In this document: positions 6,868 through 14,972 of the stretch, in pieces
How positions within the stretch are numbered: position 1 is the first letter of the stretch
Layout of the letters: the number at the start of each line of letters is the position of its first letter
Source: Burkholderiaceae bacterium
Lineage (GTDB): Bacteria; Pseudomonadota; Gammaproteobacteria; Burkholderiales; Rhodocyclaceae
Assembly (NCBI GenBank): GCA_021738065.1
Contig: JAIPCT010000012.1
Location: forward strand, 1-59,986
Direction: 5' to 3'
DNA length: 59,986 nucleotides
The notes under the pieces: generated by a model
Database searches by the model: none
What the model was told of the DNA's origin: nothing
Seen by the model: the letters and a program-made list of their open reading frames with translations, nothing else
Position numbers and translations under genes: made by a program

Positions 6868-8454
6868 ATGGCTGATACCTCAACCGCCGTGTCGCCAGCG
6901 CCGACTTCCGCGGCCAAGCCGGCTGCCAAAGCCAAGGTCGTTGCCCCCGCTTTCCGCGAGTATCCGACCATCCCGGCGCTGCAGATCGACTCGATGGTCG
7001 AATCGACGCCCTATATCGCCACCGCCGCCCACAACGAGCCACTTGGCTTTCCCGGCGAACTGGCCGAGGGCTGGGAGCAAAAGGCCGTCGCCAAGATGGG
7101 CGAACTGCTCGGCAAATACCGCTCACTCAAGGTGTACATGGACAGCTGCGTGCACTGCGGCGCCTGCACCGACAAGTGCCACTACTTCATTGGCACCGGC
7201 GATCCGAAGAACATGCCGGTGGCGCGGCAAGATCTGATGCGCTCGGTGTATCGCCGCTACTACACACTGCCCGGCAAGATTTTCCCCAAGCTGGTCGGTG
7301 CCCGCGACATGAGCAAGGACGTGCTCGACGACTGGTTCCGCTACTACAACCAGTGTTCCGAGTGCCGCCGCTGTTCGGTATTCTGCCCGTATGGCATCGA
7401 TACCGCCGAAGTCACCATGGCGGCCAAGGAAATCATGGACAGCGTCGGTGTCGGTCACAAGTATGTGAACGAGATCATGGGCAAGGTGCACAAGATCGGC
7501 AACAACCTCGGCCTGCCCGGTCCGGCGCTGGAAAACACGCTGGAAGGTCTCGAAGAGGACGTGCTGGAAGAGACTGGCGCCGCAGTCAAGTACCCGCTCG
7601 ACGTCAAGGGTGCCGAAGTGCTGCTGGTCACGCCTTCGGCCGACTTCTTCGCCGAGCCGCACGTCGACAGCCTGATCGGCTACGGCAAGGTGTTCCACGC
7701 CGCCGGCATTTCCTGGACACTGTCCAGCAAGGCCTCGGAGGCCGGCAACTTCGGCATGTTCATCGGCAACTATGATCAGATGCAAAAAATCGCCATGCGT
7801 GTGCGCGAGGCCGCGCTCGAGCTCGGCGTCAAGCGCATCGTGGTCGGCGAATGCGGACATGCCTGGCGCGTGGCCTATTCCTTCTGGAACACGCTGACCG
7901 GCATTGGCGCCGGCGCCAATGACCCCTTCGCCATCCAGTTGCAAAAGCAGCTCGACCCCAACTACCGGCAGCCCTCGCACATTTGCGAAGTGACCTGGGA
8001 CCTGATCCAGGCCGGCCGCCTCAAGTTCAACAAGGATGCCAACGATCACCGCATCGTCACCTTTCACGACTCCTGCAATGTCGCCCGCGGCTCGCGCATG
8101 GGCGACTATGCCGGCGGCCAGTTCGATATTCCGCGCCACATCATTCGCGCCGTCGCCAACCACTATGTCGACATGTCGCCCGATACCACGCACGAAAGAA
8201 CCTTCTGTTGCGGCGGAGGCGGCGGTCTGCTCTCCGACGAACTGATGGATATCCGCGTCAAGGGCGCCCTGCCGCGCATGGAGGCCCTGAAGCGGATCGC
8301 GGATAAGGATGGAGTCAATTTCATGGCCACCATCTGCGCCATCTGCAAGGCGCAATTCACCAAGGTGCTGCCCTACTACGGCTTCAAGATGAGCATGGTC
8401 GGCGGCGTGCACCAACTGGTCAGCACCGCAATCGTGCTCGACAACGAACAATGA
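6868..8454 (+). CDS. dsrK: DsrK, heterodisulfide-reductase-like iron-sulfur subunit
   Basis: 528 residues, cytoplasmic, HdrD-like. Two [4Fe-4S] ferredoxin clusters are seen in CVHCGACTDKC (about residue 92) and CSECRRCSVFCPYG (about 164). Cysteine-rich CCG-type domains follow, with CGECGHAW, HDSCNVARG and a FCCGGGGGLLSDE stretch and a late CAICK motif; these bind the catalytic cubane that in the family is proposed to act on DsrC trisulfide or disulfide. The N-terminal 30 residues are Ala/Pro/Lys rich and include SPAPT, encoded by copy 2 of the 23-bp motif. The ATG lies 13 bp after the CACAGAG repeat. Confidence 0.96.
   Translation: MADTSTAVSPAPTSAAKPAAKAKVVAPAFREYPTIPALQIDSMVESTPYIATAAHNEPLGFPGELAEGWEQKAVAKMGELLGKYRSLKVYMDSCVHCGACTDKCHYFIGTGDPKNMPVARQDLMRSVYRRYYTLPGKIFPKLVGARDMSKDVLDDWFRYYNQCSECRRCSVFCPYGIDTAEVTMAAKEIMDSVGVGHKYVNEIMGKVHKIGNNLGLPGPALENTLEGLEEDVLEETGAAVKYPLDVKGAEVLLVTPSADFFAEPHVDSLIGYGKVFHAAGISWTLSSKASEAGNFGMFIGNYDQMQKIAMRVREAALELGVKRIVVGECGHAWRVAYSFWNTLTGIGAGANDPFAIQLQKQLDPNYRQPSHICEVTWDLIQAGRLKFNKDANDHRIVTFHDSCNVARGSRMGDYAGGQFDIPRHIIRAVANHYVDMSPDTTHERTFCCGGGGGLLSDELMDIRVKGALPRMEALKRIADKDGVNFMATICAICKAQFTKVLPYYGFKMSMVGGVHQLVSTAIVLDNEQ
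6886..6908 (+). repeat. 23-bp dispersed motif, copy 2
   Basis: Inside the N-terminal codons of dsrK, read as AVSPAPTS. It begins 31 bp after the end of the CACAGAG repeat, almost the same offset as copy 3 in dsrJ. Confidence 0.75.
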
Positions 8455-8481
8455 CGAACAAGACTTCAATGGAGACCTCTC

Positions 8482-10452
8482 ATGTCCGCCACGCCTGAAA
8501 TCCAAGCCGAAAAACTCAATTTCCGCCGTTACAAGGAAGGCGACACCAAGGTCAAACGCTGGCAGCAACAGATCTTTCAGGCCAGCTACACCTACAAGTG
8601 TCCGACCTATGTGCAGTCGACGCCGCCTTGCCAGGGCTCCTGCCCGTCCGGCGAGGACATCCGCGGCTACCTCAACATCGTGCGCGGCATTGAAAAGCCG
8701 CCCGTCGGCGCCGATGGCAAGCCGAGCATGCCCTGGCAGGAATACGCCTGGCGCCGCCTGACCGAAGCCAACCCCCTGCCCTCCGTGATGGGCCGCGTCT
8801 GTCCGGCGCCCTGCGAGACCGGTTGCAACCGCAACGAAGTCGAAGACCACGTCGGCATCAACTCGGTCGAGCATTATCTGGGCGACTGGGCGATCCAGAA
8901 CAATCTCAAGTTCAAGGCACCGGAAGCCAAGACCGGCAAGAAAGTCGCCATCATCGGCGGCGGACCGGCCGGCCTCTCGGCGGCCTATCAACTCAGCTTG
9001 AAGGGCCACAGCTGCACCATTTTCGATGAACACGAATTCCTCGGCGGCATGATGCGCTACGGCATTCCCGGCTACCGTACGCCGCGCGAAACGCTCGACG
9101 CCGAGATCCAGCGCATTCTCGATCTTGGGGTTGAAGTGCATCTCAAGACCCGCATCGGCACCGATGTCACCTTGGAACAATTGCGGACCAGTTACGACGC
9201 GATCTTCCTCGGCCTCGGCGCCCAGGCCGGACGCGCTCTGCCGCTTCCCGGCGATCCGGCCGAACACGCCGCAGCCAACGTCGTCACCGCGACATCGTTT
9301 CTGCGGGCCTTCAACGATGGCCGCCTGAAAACCGTCGGCCATCGCGTGGTGGTGGTGGGCGGCGGCGATACCTCAATGGACGTCGCCACCGTGGCGCGTC
9401 GTCTGGGCCACATCGAGAAAACCAATCCGACGGACTTCGAGGCCGCCATTGCCGGCCATCTGGCCCAGGACGTGGCGGATGTCTCCCTGCGCCAGGGTGC
9501 GGAAGTCACCCTGACCTCGGTTTTCATGACCGCCAGCAAACCCGAAATCGAGCATGCCGAGGCCGAAGGCATCACCATCATGGGTGGCTGGATGCCGATT
9601 GGCGTCGTCAAGGGTGCCGATGGCCGCGCCACAGCGCTGCGCGTGATGCAGTGCGAAGCCAAAATGGTCTCGGGCCGCCTCGACATCAAGAAGATCGAAG
9701 GCACCGAAAAGGAACTGCCGGCCGACCTGATCGTTTCCGCCATCGGCCAGGCCGTCGATTTCACCGGCATCGAGGAATTCGACGCGGGCAAGGGCATGGT
9801 CGCGGCCGACAAGAATTATCAAGTGACAGGCAAGCCCGGTGTGTTTGCCGGTGGCGACGTCATCCGTCCGCACCTGCTGACCACCGCCATTGGTCACGGC
9901 AATATCGCCGCCGACGGCATCGACCGCTTCCTCGCCGGCCAGGAAATGGTGCGCCGGCCCAAGATCGACGTGCATGTCTTCGACCTGATGCGCAAGTACG
10001 TGGAGAAGGGTGTCGAGATGGGCCACATTGACGCCCCGCTGCACGGCACCGACAAGAGCAAGGAAGTGGTGCACAACTATGACAATCGCTCCGATCGCTA
10101 TGTCATTCCGCACGACCAGTTGTTCCTCGGCCACTTCCAATACACCGAGCGCAACAAGCGTCACGTCACCCATCTGAACAAGGATTCGGCACTGGGCAAC
10201 TTCGACGAACGCATCGAAGCGCTGAGCGAAGCGCAAGCCATCGCCGAAGCCAAGCGCTGCATGAGCTGCGGCCAGTGTTTCGAATGCGACAACTGCGTCG
10301 TCTATTGCCCGCAGACCGCGGTGTACAAGGTCAAGAAAAACGAGACCATGACTGGCCGCTACGTCGCCACCGACTACGACAAGTGCATCGGCTGCCATAT
10401 TTGCGCCGACGTCTGCCCGACTGGCTATATCCAGATGGGTCTCGGTGAGTAA
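8482..10452 (+). CDS. dsrL: DsrL, NAD(P)H:acceptor oxidoreductase iron-sulfur flavoprotein
   Basis: 656 residues, related to glutamate synthase small subunit (GltD). An N-terminal Cys-rich region (CPTYVQSTPPCQGSCPSGED, then CPAPCETGCNRNE) binds clusters, an FAD-binding GGGPAGLSAAYQL motif starts near residue 158, and a second Rossmann VVGGGDTSMDVA near 290 binds NAD(P). The C-terminus adds two ferredoxin clusters (CMSCGQCFECDNC and CIGCHICADVCPTG). In sulfur oxidisers DsrL passes electrons from DsrAB to NAD+. Placed between dsrK and dsrJ as in A. vinosum. GGAG before the ATG. Its last codons overlap a GTG that is in frame with dsrJ. Confidence 0.97.
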   Translation: MSATPEIQAEKLNFRRYKEGDTKVKRWQQQIFQASYTYKCPTYVQSTPPCQGSCPSGEDIRGYLNIVRGIEKPPVGADGKPSMPWQEYAWRRLTEANPLPSVMGRVCPAPCETGCNRNEVEDHVGINSVEHYLGDWAIQNNLKFKAPEAKTGKKVAIIGGGPAGLSAAYQLSLKGHSCTIFDEHEFLGGMMRYGIPGYRTPRETLDAEIQRILDLGVEVHLKTRIGTDVTLEQLRTSYDAIFLGLGAQAGRALPLPGDPAEHAAANVVTATSFLRAFNDGRLKTVGHRVVVVGGGDTSMDVATVARRLGHIEKTNPTDFEAAIAGHLAQDVADVSLRQGAEVTLTSVFMTASKPEIEHAEAEGITIMGGWMPIGVVKGADGRATALRVMQCEAKMVSGRLDIKKIEGTEKELPADLIVSAIGQAVDFTGIEEFDAGKGMVAADKNYQVTGKPGVFAGGDVIRPHLLTTAIGHGNIAADGIDRFLAGQEMVRRPKIDVHVFDLMRKYVEKGVEMGHIDAPLHGTDKSKEVVHNYDNRSDRYVIPHDQLFLGHFQYTERNKRHVTHLNKDSALGNFDERIEALSEAQAIAEAKRCMSCGQCFECDNCVVYCPQTAVYKVKKNETMTGRYVATDYDKCIGCHICADVCPTGYIQMGLGE

Positions 10453-10465
10453 GATTCAAAGGCAT

Positions 10466-10565
10466 TCACCACAGAGGCACAGAGACACAGAGAACAGCAA
10501 AATCATGAATAAACGCAAAACGATTTTCTCGGCCTTTCCTCTGTGCCTCTGTGTCTCTGTGGTGA
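10466..10565. repeat. 27-bp inverted repeat spanning the dsrJ start
   Basis: Arms 10466-10492 and 10539-10565 pair over 27 positions with two mismatches that become G-U pairs in RNA. Same CACAGAG family as 6774-6854. The dsrJ ATG at 10505 lies in the loop and the right arm is translated as part of its signal peptide. Confidence 0.9.
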
Positions 10566-10942
10566 GGTTTGTGCCTTTCGCCCTTGCCTTGCTCGCCGTA
10601 TCACCAGCGCCGACTTTTGCCGGCGATGGCGGTCGCACGGCCAAGCCGGTGATCGAGATTGCCAATCCCGGCAAGTGCATTGCGCCCGCTGACGAAATGC
10701 GCCGCAACCACATGGAAATGCTCAAGCACCAGCGTGATCGCACGCTACGCCAGGGGATTCGCGGCGAACCGGCGTCGCTCAATGCCTGCATCGAGTGTCA
10801 CGCCAGCAAGACGACCGGCTCGGTACTTGGTTCCGACAAAAACTTCTGCCAAAGCTGTCACACCTATGCGGCAGTGAAACTCGACTGTTTCGAGTGTCAT
10901 CAGCCCAAAGCAGGTTTCAAGGCAACGGGAGTGAGGCCATGA
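10505..10942 (+). CDS. dsrJ: DsrJ, periplasmic triheme cytochrome c
   Basis: 145 residues including a signal peptide. Three CxxCH motifs are present: CIECH, CQSCH and CFECH. A further Cys in GKCIAP may be the unusual heme ligand reported for A. vinosum DsrJ. DsrJ is the periplasmic subunit of DsrMKJOP. The signal sequence is odd: FPLCLCVSVV within it is encoded by the right arm of the CACAGAG inverted repeat, and AVSPAPTF at its cleavage region by copy 3 of the 23-bp motif. The frame is also open upstream to a GTG at 10445 overlapping the dsrL stop; GTG codons at about 10559-10562 are another possible start. The ATG is preferred because MNKRK gives a normal basic N-region. Confidence 0.9.
   Translation: MNKRKTIFSAFPLCLCVSVVRFVPFALALLAVSPAPTFAGDGGRTAKPVIEIANPGKCIAPADEMRRNHMEMLKHQRDRTLRQGIRGEPASLNACIECHASKTTGSVLGSDKNFCQSCHTYAAVKLDCFECHQPKAGFKATGVRP
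10595..10617 (+). repeat. 23-bp dispersed motif, copy 3
   Basis: Encodes AVSPAPTF at the end of the DsrJ signal peptide. It begins 30 bp after the end of the inverted repeat at 10466-10565. Confidence 0.78.
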
Positions 10943-11712
10943 CCGCGCCGCAAATGCCCACTGCGCGGCGCGCTTTCATCGCCGCCGCCGGCGCCGGCGT
11001 CGCCGGCCTCGGCTTTACCGCCATCGCTCCCGGCCTGCACCTGATGGCCGTCGGCGGAGCAAACGCCAGTGAAGCGCGCAAGGCAGCCAGCGCCGCCTCA
11101 TCCAATGTCCGCTGGGGCTTGCTGATCGACGCCAACAAATGCGCGCCAGGCTGCACCAAGTGCATCGACGCCTGCCATAGTGAAAACGGCGTCAGCGAGA
11201 AGCTTCCCGATCCACGACAGAACTCGCAATGGATACGCAAGATCGAACTGGTCGATCGCCGCCCCGGAAAAACCCAGGGACACACCACGCAATTGCCGAT
11301 GATGTGCCAGCATTGCGCCAACCCGCCTTGTGTCGATGTCTGCCCCACGGGTGCCTCGATGAAACGTGCCGACGGTATTGTGCTGGTCGATCGCCACACT
11401 TGTATCGGCTGCCGCTATTGCATGATGGCCTGCCCTTACAAGGCCCGTTCCTTCGTTCATGCACCGCTGACCGAACAAAACCCCGAAGTCCCGCGCGGCC
11501 AGGGCTGCGTCGAATCCTGCACGCTTTGCGTGCATCGCATCGACAAGGGTCAGCAACCGGCTTGTGTCGAATCCTGCCCCGAAGGCGCGATGACCTTCGG
11601 CGACCTGAACGATCCGGACAGCGCCATCGCCAAACGCATCGCCAGCGTGCCAACCACCCAGGTACGGGCCGATCTGCGCCTGGATCAGGGCGTGCGCTAC
11701 GAGGGAATCTGA
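10939..11712 (+). CDS. dsrO: DsrO, periplasmic ferredoxin-like iron-sulfur subunit
   Basis: 257 residues, NrfC/HybA-like. A twin-arginine signal is seen (TARRAFIAAAGAG), so it is exported folded. Four cubane-binding regions follow: CAPGCTKCIDAC, CQHCANPPCVDVC, CIGCRYCMMAC and CVESCTLC with CVESCPEG. It connects DsrJ with the membrane quinone protein DsrP. The start at 10939 overlaps the dsrJ stop by ATGA; the longer upstream frame is dsrJ read out of frame. Confidence 0.96.
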   Translation: MTAPQMPTARRAFIAAAGAGVAGLGFTAIAPGLHLMAVGGANASEARKAASAASSNVRWGLLIDANKCAPGCTKCIDACHSENGVSEKLPDPRQNSQWIRKIELVDRRPGKTQGHTTQLPMMCQHCANPPCVDVCPTGASMKRADGIVLVDRHTCIGCRYCMMACPYKARSFVHAPLTEQNPEVPRGQGCVESCTLCVHRIDKGQQPACVESCPEGAMTFGDLNDPDSAIAKRIASVPTTQVRADLRLDQGVRYEGI

Positions 11713-11738
11713 TCATGGCGAACGCGACCTTTCCCCCG

Positions 11739-11761
11739 ACCCCTTTCCCGCGGAAAGGGGT
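11739..11761. repeat. 10-bp perfect palindrome in the dsrO-dsrP gap
   Basis: ACCCCTTTCC and GGAAAGGGGT flank a 3-nt loop (CGC). It belongs to a class of C-rich small palindromes common between bacterial genes. No T-run follows, so it is not a simple terminator. Confidence 0.85.
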
Positions 11762-11833
11762 GACCACGGTTCAGCCGCTGCGCGGCTTCCGGTTTATTGA
11801 CTTCATGGCGCCTTTGGGCGGCCATGCGACGCC

Positions 11834-13033
11834 ATGAAAACCCTCAATCCCCGCCACGAAGAAGGCCTCTTCTACCTGCTGGCCGCGATCGGTGGCCTGA
11901 TCTCTGCGATCGGTCTCGCCGCAGCGCTCTACATGGAACACTCCGGTCATGTGGTGACCGGAATGAACAACCAGATCGTCTGGGGCCTGCCCCACGTCGT
12001 CGCGATTTTCCTGATCGTTGCTGCCTCGGGCGTACTCAACGTCGCCTCGATGGGATCGGTCTTTGGTCGCGTGCTCTACAAGTCGCGCGCGCCGCTGTCC
12101 GGCCTGCTCGGACTGGCAATGATGAGTGGCGGCCTGGCGGTGATCATGCTCGACCTGGGCCGTGCCGACCGGGCGATCGTCGCGGCAACGCATGTCAACC
12201 TGACATCGGTCTTCGGCTGGAACATGATTCTCTATCCGGTGTTCTACAGTCTGGTAGCGATCTATTTGTGGACCATGATGGAACGGCGCATGAACCCCTA
12301 TTCGAAGGTCGCTGGCCTGGCAACCTTCGTCTGGCGCGTCTTGCTGACCAGCGGCACCGGATCCATCTTCGCCTTCCTGGTGGCGCGCCAGGCTTACGGC
12401 TCGGCCCTGTTGGCGCCAATGTTCATCGTCATGTCCTTTTCCTGGGGTCTGGCGGTATTCATCGTGGTGCAGGCGAGCATGTATGCGTGGAACGGCATGA
12501 CCTTGCCGCCCCTGATCCTGCAGCGATTGAAGAACCTGCTGGCCACTTTCATCGCCGCGGTGTTGTACCTCACCGCCGTCCTGCATCTGGTCAATGCCTA
12601 TTTTGCCAAGAACATCGCCTTCGAATACTTCATCCTGTTCGACAGCGAATTCGCCGGCTCGTTCTGGATCGGCCAGATATTGATAGGCAGCCTGCTGCCG
12701 TTGGCCCTGCTGTTCCATCCGGCTACCCGATCCAAGGCGTTGTGGGTCAATATCGCGGCCCTGCTGGTGATCGTCGGCGCCTACTTCCAACTCCACGTCT
12801 TCATCATCGGCGGTCAGGCTTTCCCGCTGGATATCTTCCCCGGCTACGACGTCAAGAGCAGTTTCTTCGATGGTGCAGTCGACCACTACACGGCCAGCCT
12901 GCCCGAAATCCTGCTCTCACTCGGCGGCCTCGGCATCGCCTTCACCATGACCGTCATCGGTGTGCGCGCCCTGCATTTCCTGCCGCAAGACGATATCGCC
13001 GAGTTGGAAGCCGCCGTCCGCATCACCGACTGA
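11834..13033 (+). CDS. dsrP: DsrP, NrfD-family quinone-interacting membrane protein
   Basis: 399 residues with about ten hydrophobic helices (first near residues 12-32), the NrfD/PsrC fold that exchanges electrons between periplasmic DsrO and the quinone pool without cofactors. The ATG at 11834 is chosen because a typical hydrophilic HEEGLFY start leads into the first helix. An in-frame-open 40-codon stretch (11715-11837) bridges the dsrO stop to this start and ends in an ATGA overlap, which may couple translation over the 121-bp gap. Confidence 0.95.
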   Translation: MKTLNPRHEEGLFYLLAAIGGLISAIGLAAALYMEHSGHVVTGMNNQIVWGLPHVVAIFLIVAASGVLNVASMGSVFGRVLYKSRAPLSGLLGLAMMSGGLAVIMLDLGRADRAIVAATHVNLTSVFGWNMILYPVFYSLVAIYLWTMMERRMNPYSKVAGLATFVWRVLLTSGTGSIFAFLVARQAYGSALLAPMFIVMSFSWGLAVFIVVQASMYAWNGMTLPPLILQRLKNLLATFIAAVLYLTAVLHLVNAYFAKNIAFEYFILFDSEFAGSFWIGQILIGSLLPLALLFHPATRSKALWVNIAALLVIVGAYFQLHVFIIGGQAFPLDIFPGYDVKSSFFDGAVDHYTASLPEILLSLGGLGIAFTMTVIGVRALHFLPQDDIAELEAAVRITD

Positions 13034-13048
13034 CAGGCATCCAACCGC

Positions 13049-13110
13049 GGCGACACGGCGTTCACGGCGGAAAGCAAAATGAAGAGTATCGCCGTGAGCG
13101 CCGTGTCGCC
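13049..13110. repeat. 21-bp inverted repeat between dsrP and dsrN
   Basis: Arms 13049-13069 and 13090-13110 pair with a single mismatch (G-U in RNA) around a 20-nt A-rich loop. The arm unit GGCGACACGGCG is shared, in inverse, with the first half of the 23-bp dispersed motif (GCCGTGTCGCC). Different sequence from the CACAGAG elements but the same architecture. Confidence 0.88.
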
Positions 13111-13139
13111 GAGGTGAACTGCTTTTCCTGGAGCAATTG

Positions 13140-14591
13140 ATGCACCGGTTCCTGATCTCCGCCGCCCACAAGTCCTCGGGCAAGACCACCGTCAGCATCG
13201 GTCTGGCCGCCGCGCTGAGTTCGGCTCGCGGACGGAAACTCACGGTGCAGCCTTTCAAGAAAGGGCCCGACTATATCGATCCGCTGTGGCTGTCCGTAGC
13301 CGCCGGTCGCCCCTGCTACAACCTGGACTTTTTTCTCTCGCCCGACGCCGAGTTGAAAACCCAGTTTGCCCGGCACGCCCATGATGCCCAGGTCTGCCTG
13401 GTCGAAGGCAACAAGGGGCTGTATGACGGGCTCGACCTCGATGGATCGAACAGCAACGCGGCGCTGGCCCGATTGCTCGACCTGCCCGTGGTGCTGGTGC
13501 TCGACGCGCGCGGCATGACGCGCGGCATTGCGCCGCTGATTCTGGGCTACCAAGCTTTTGATCCCAAGATTCGCATCGCCGGCGTGATCCTCAATCGCCT
13601 TGGCGGGCATCGCCACGAAGCCAAACTGCGCGCCGTCATCGAGCATTACACCGATGTTCCGGTACTCGGCGCCGTACAGGAGGATGCCGAACTGGCCTTG
13701 GTCGAGCGTCATCTGGGACTGATGCCGGTCAATGAAACCGCGGAGGCCGAGCGCCACATCGCGGCGATTGGCGAGCGCATCGCGGCACAGGTGGATCTCG
13801 ACCGATTGCTGGCCATCAGCCAGACCGACATAGCGCTGCCGCCACCCACACCGTCATGGCACAGCAGCGAAAAGCCGGTCCGCATCGCGATCGCGCGCGA
13901 TGCGGCGTTCGGCTTCTACTACGCCGACGATCTCGACGCGCTGGCTGCCGCCGGCGGCCAAGCCGTGTTCTTCGATACCCTGAATGATTCCCGACTCCCG
14001 GACTGTGACGGCCTCCTGATCGGCGGCGGCTTTCCGGAGTGCTTTCTCGATCGACTCGAAGCCAATTCCCGCCTGCGGGCCGACATTCGCCGCGCCATCG
14101 AAGGCGGCTTGCCGACCTATGCCGAATGCGGCGGCTTGATGTATCTCGCGCGCAGTATTCAGTGGAAAGAGGGCTGTGCCGAAATGGTCGGCGTGATCCC
14201 GGGCGATATCCGCATGCACGACAAACCCGTGGGCCGCGGTTATGTGATTCTGGAACCGAACACCAGCCATCCCTGGCGATCGGCCGATGCCACCGATTCC
14301 GGCACCGCCATGGGTACAAAGGCTCACGAAGCAGGCAAGGACGCCTTGCACGCCCATGAGTTTCACTACTCCAGTCTTCACAATCTGCCCGAGGATACCC
14401 GCTACGCCTATGGCGTGCGCCGCGGCTACGGCGTCGATGGTCGTCACGACGGCGTCCTGATCCACCGGCTGCTCGCCTCCTACACCCACTTGCGCGCGAC
14501 CGGTGCCTGCGACTGGCCCGCAAAGTTCGTTCGTCATGTACGCGATTGCCGCGTCAACCCTAAAAAGGAAGCCATCCCATGTTCGCCCTGA
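13140..14591 (+). CDS. dsrN: DsrN, siroheme amide synthase (CbiA/CobB family)
   Basis: 483 residues, cobyrinic acid a,c-diamide synthase family. An N-terminal P-loop ATPase is seen in SAAHKSSGKTTVS, and a class I glutaminase domain near residues 245-450 has the GGGFPE loop and the nucleophile Cys in YAECGGLMYL, with a late HEFHYS histidine. In sulfur oxidisers DsrN is thought to amidate siroheme for DsrAB. ATG at 13140; a TTG one codon earlier is not needed. It overlaps dsrR by 13 bp. Confidence 0.95.
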   Translation: MHRFLISAAHKSSGKTTVSIGLAAALSSARGRKLTVQPFKKGPDYIDPLWLSVAAGRPCYNLDFFLSPDAELKTQFARHAHDAQVCLVEGNKGLYDGLDLDGSNSNAALARLLDLPVVLVLDARGMTRGIAPLILGYQAFDPKIRIAGVILNRLGGHRHEAKLRAVIEHYTDVPVLGAVQEDAELALVERHLGLMPVNETAEAERHIAAIGERIAAQVDLDRLLAISQTDIALPPPTPSWHSSEKPVRIAIARDAAFGFYYADDLDALAAAGGQAVFFDTLNDSRLPDCDGLLIGGGFPECFLDRLEANSRLRADIRRAIEGGLPTYAECGGLMYLARSIQWKEGCAEMVGVIPGDIRMHDKPVGRGYVILEPNTSHPWRSADATDSGTAMGTKAHEAGKDALHAHEFHYSSLHNLPEDTRYAYGVRRGYGVDGRHDGVLIHRLLASYTHLRATGACDWPAKFVRHVRDCRVNPKKEAIPCSP

Positions 14592-14932
14592 CCCCATCTG
14601 CCGCTGAACAAATTGTCCGGGCTGCCGCGGAACAATCCGGCAATGGCGGCCCGCAGATGTCGACCATGCTGCGCGTCGCCGCAAAACTTGACGAGAGCGA
14701 TGGCGAACTGGTCTATGGCATGGGCTTCGACGAGGAACGCGAAGATGACCTGGTGCTCGATGGCGGCGGCATCGCGGTCCTTATTTCCCCCCACAGCCAG
14801 CCGCTGCTGGAAAACACCACACTGGACTTCGCCGAAGTCCAGCCCGGCGAGTTCCAGTTCATTTTTCGCAGTGGCTGCACTGCCCCACCGGCCGACAAAA
14901 GCTGCGGAAGCTGTGGCGGAGGTTGTTCCTGA
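14579..14932 (+). CDS. dsrR: DsrR, A-type iron-sulfur scaffold-like protein
   Basis: 117 residues, HesB/IscA-like fold ([22 protein letters not shown] core). DsrR of A. vinosum is reported to have lost the IscA cluster-binding cysteines and to affect Dsr expression or maturation. This copy instead ends in a Cys-rich tail ([20 protein letters not shown]), with the last cysteines spaced CxxCxxxC rather than the usual CGCG. The ATG has AAGGAAG upstream inside the dsrN end. Confidence 0.92.
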   Translation: MFALTPSAAEQIVRAAAEQSGNGGPQMSTMLRVAAKLDESDGELVYGMGFDEEREDDLVLDGGGIAVLISPHSQPLLENTTLDFAEVQPGEFQFIFRSGCTAPPADKSCGSCGGGCS

Positions 14933-14972
14933 TCAATCGGCAAGCGCTAGAACTCGGGTAGCATTCGCATCC

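Noticed and set aside
7123..9342. 739-codon frame antisense to dsrK and dsrL
   Set aside because: Shadow of high-GC third-position bias; the plus-strand proteins have all expected motifs, and the antisense product looks like no known protein.
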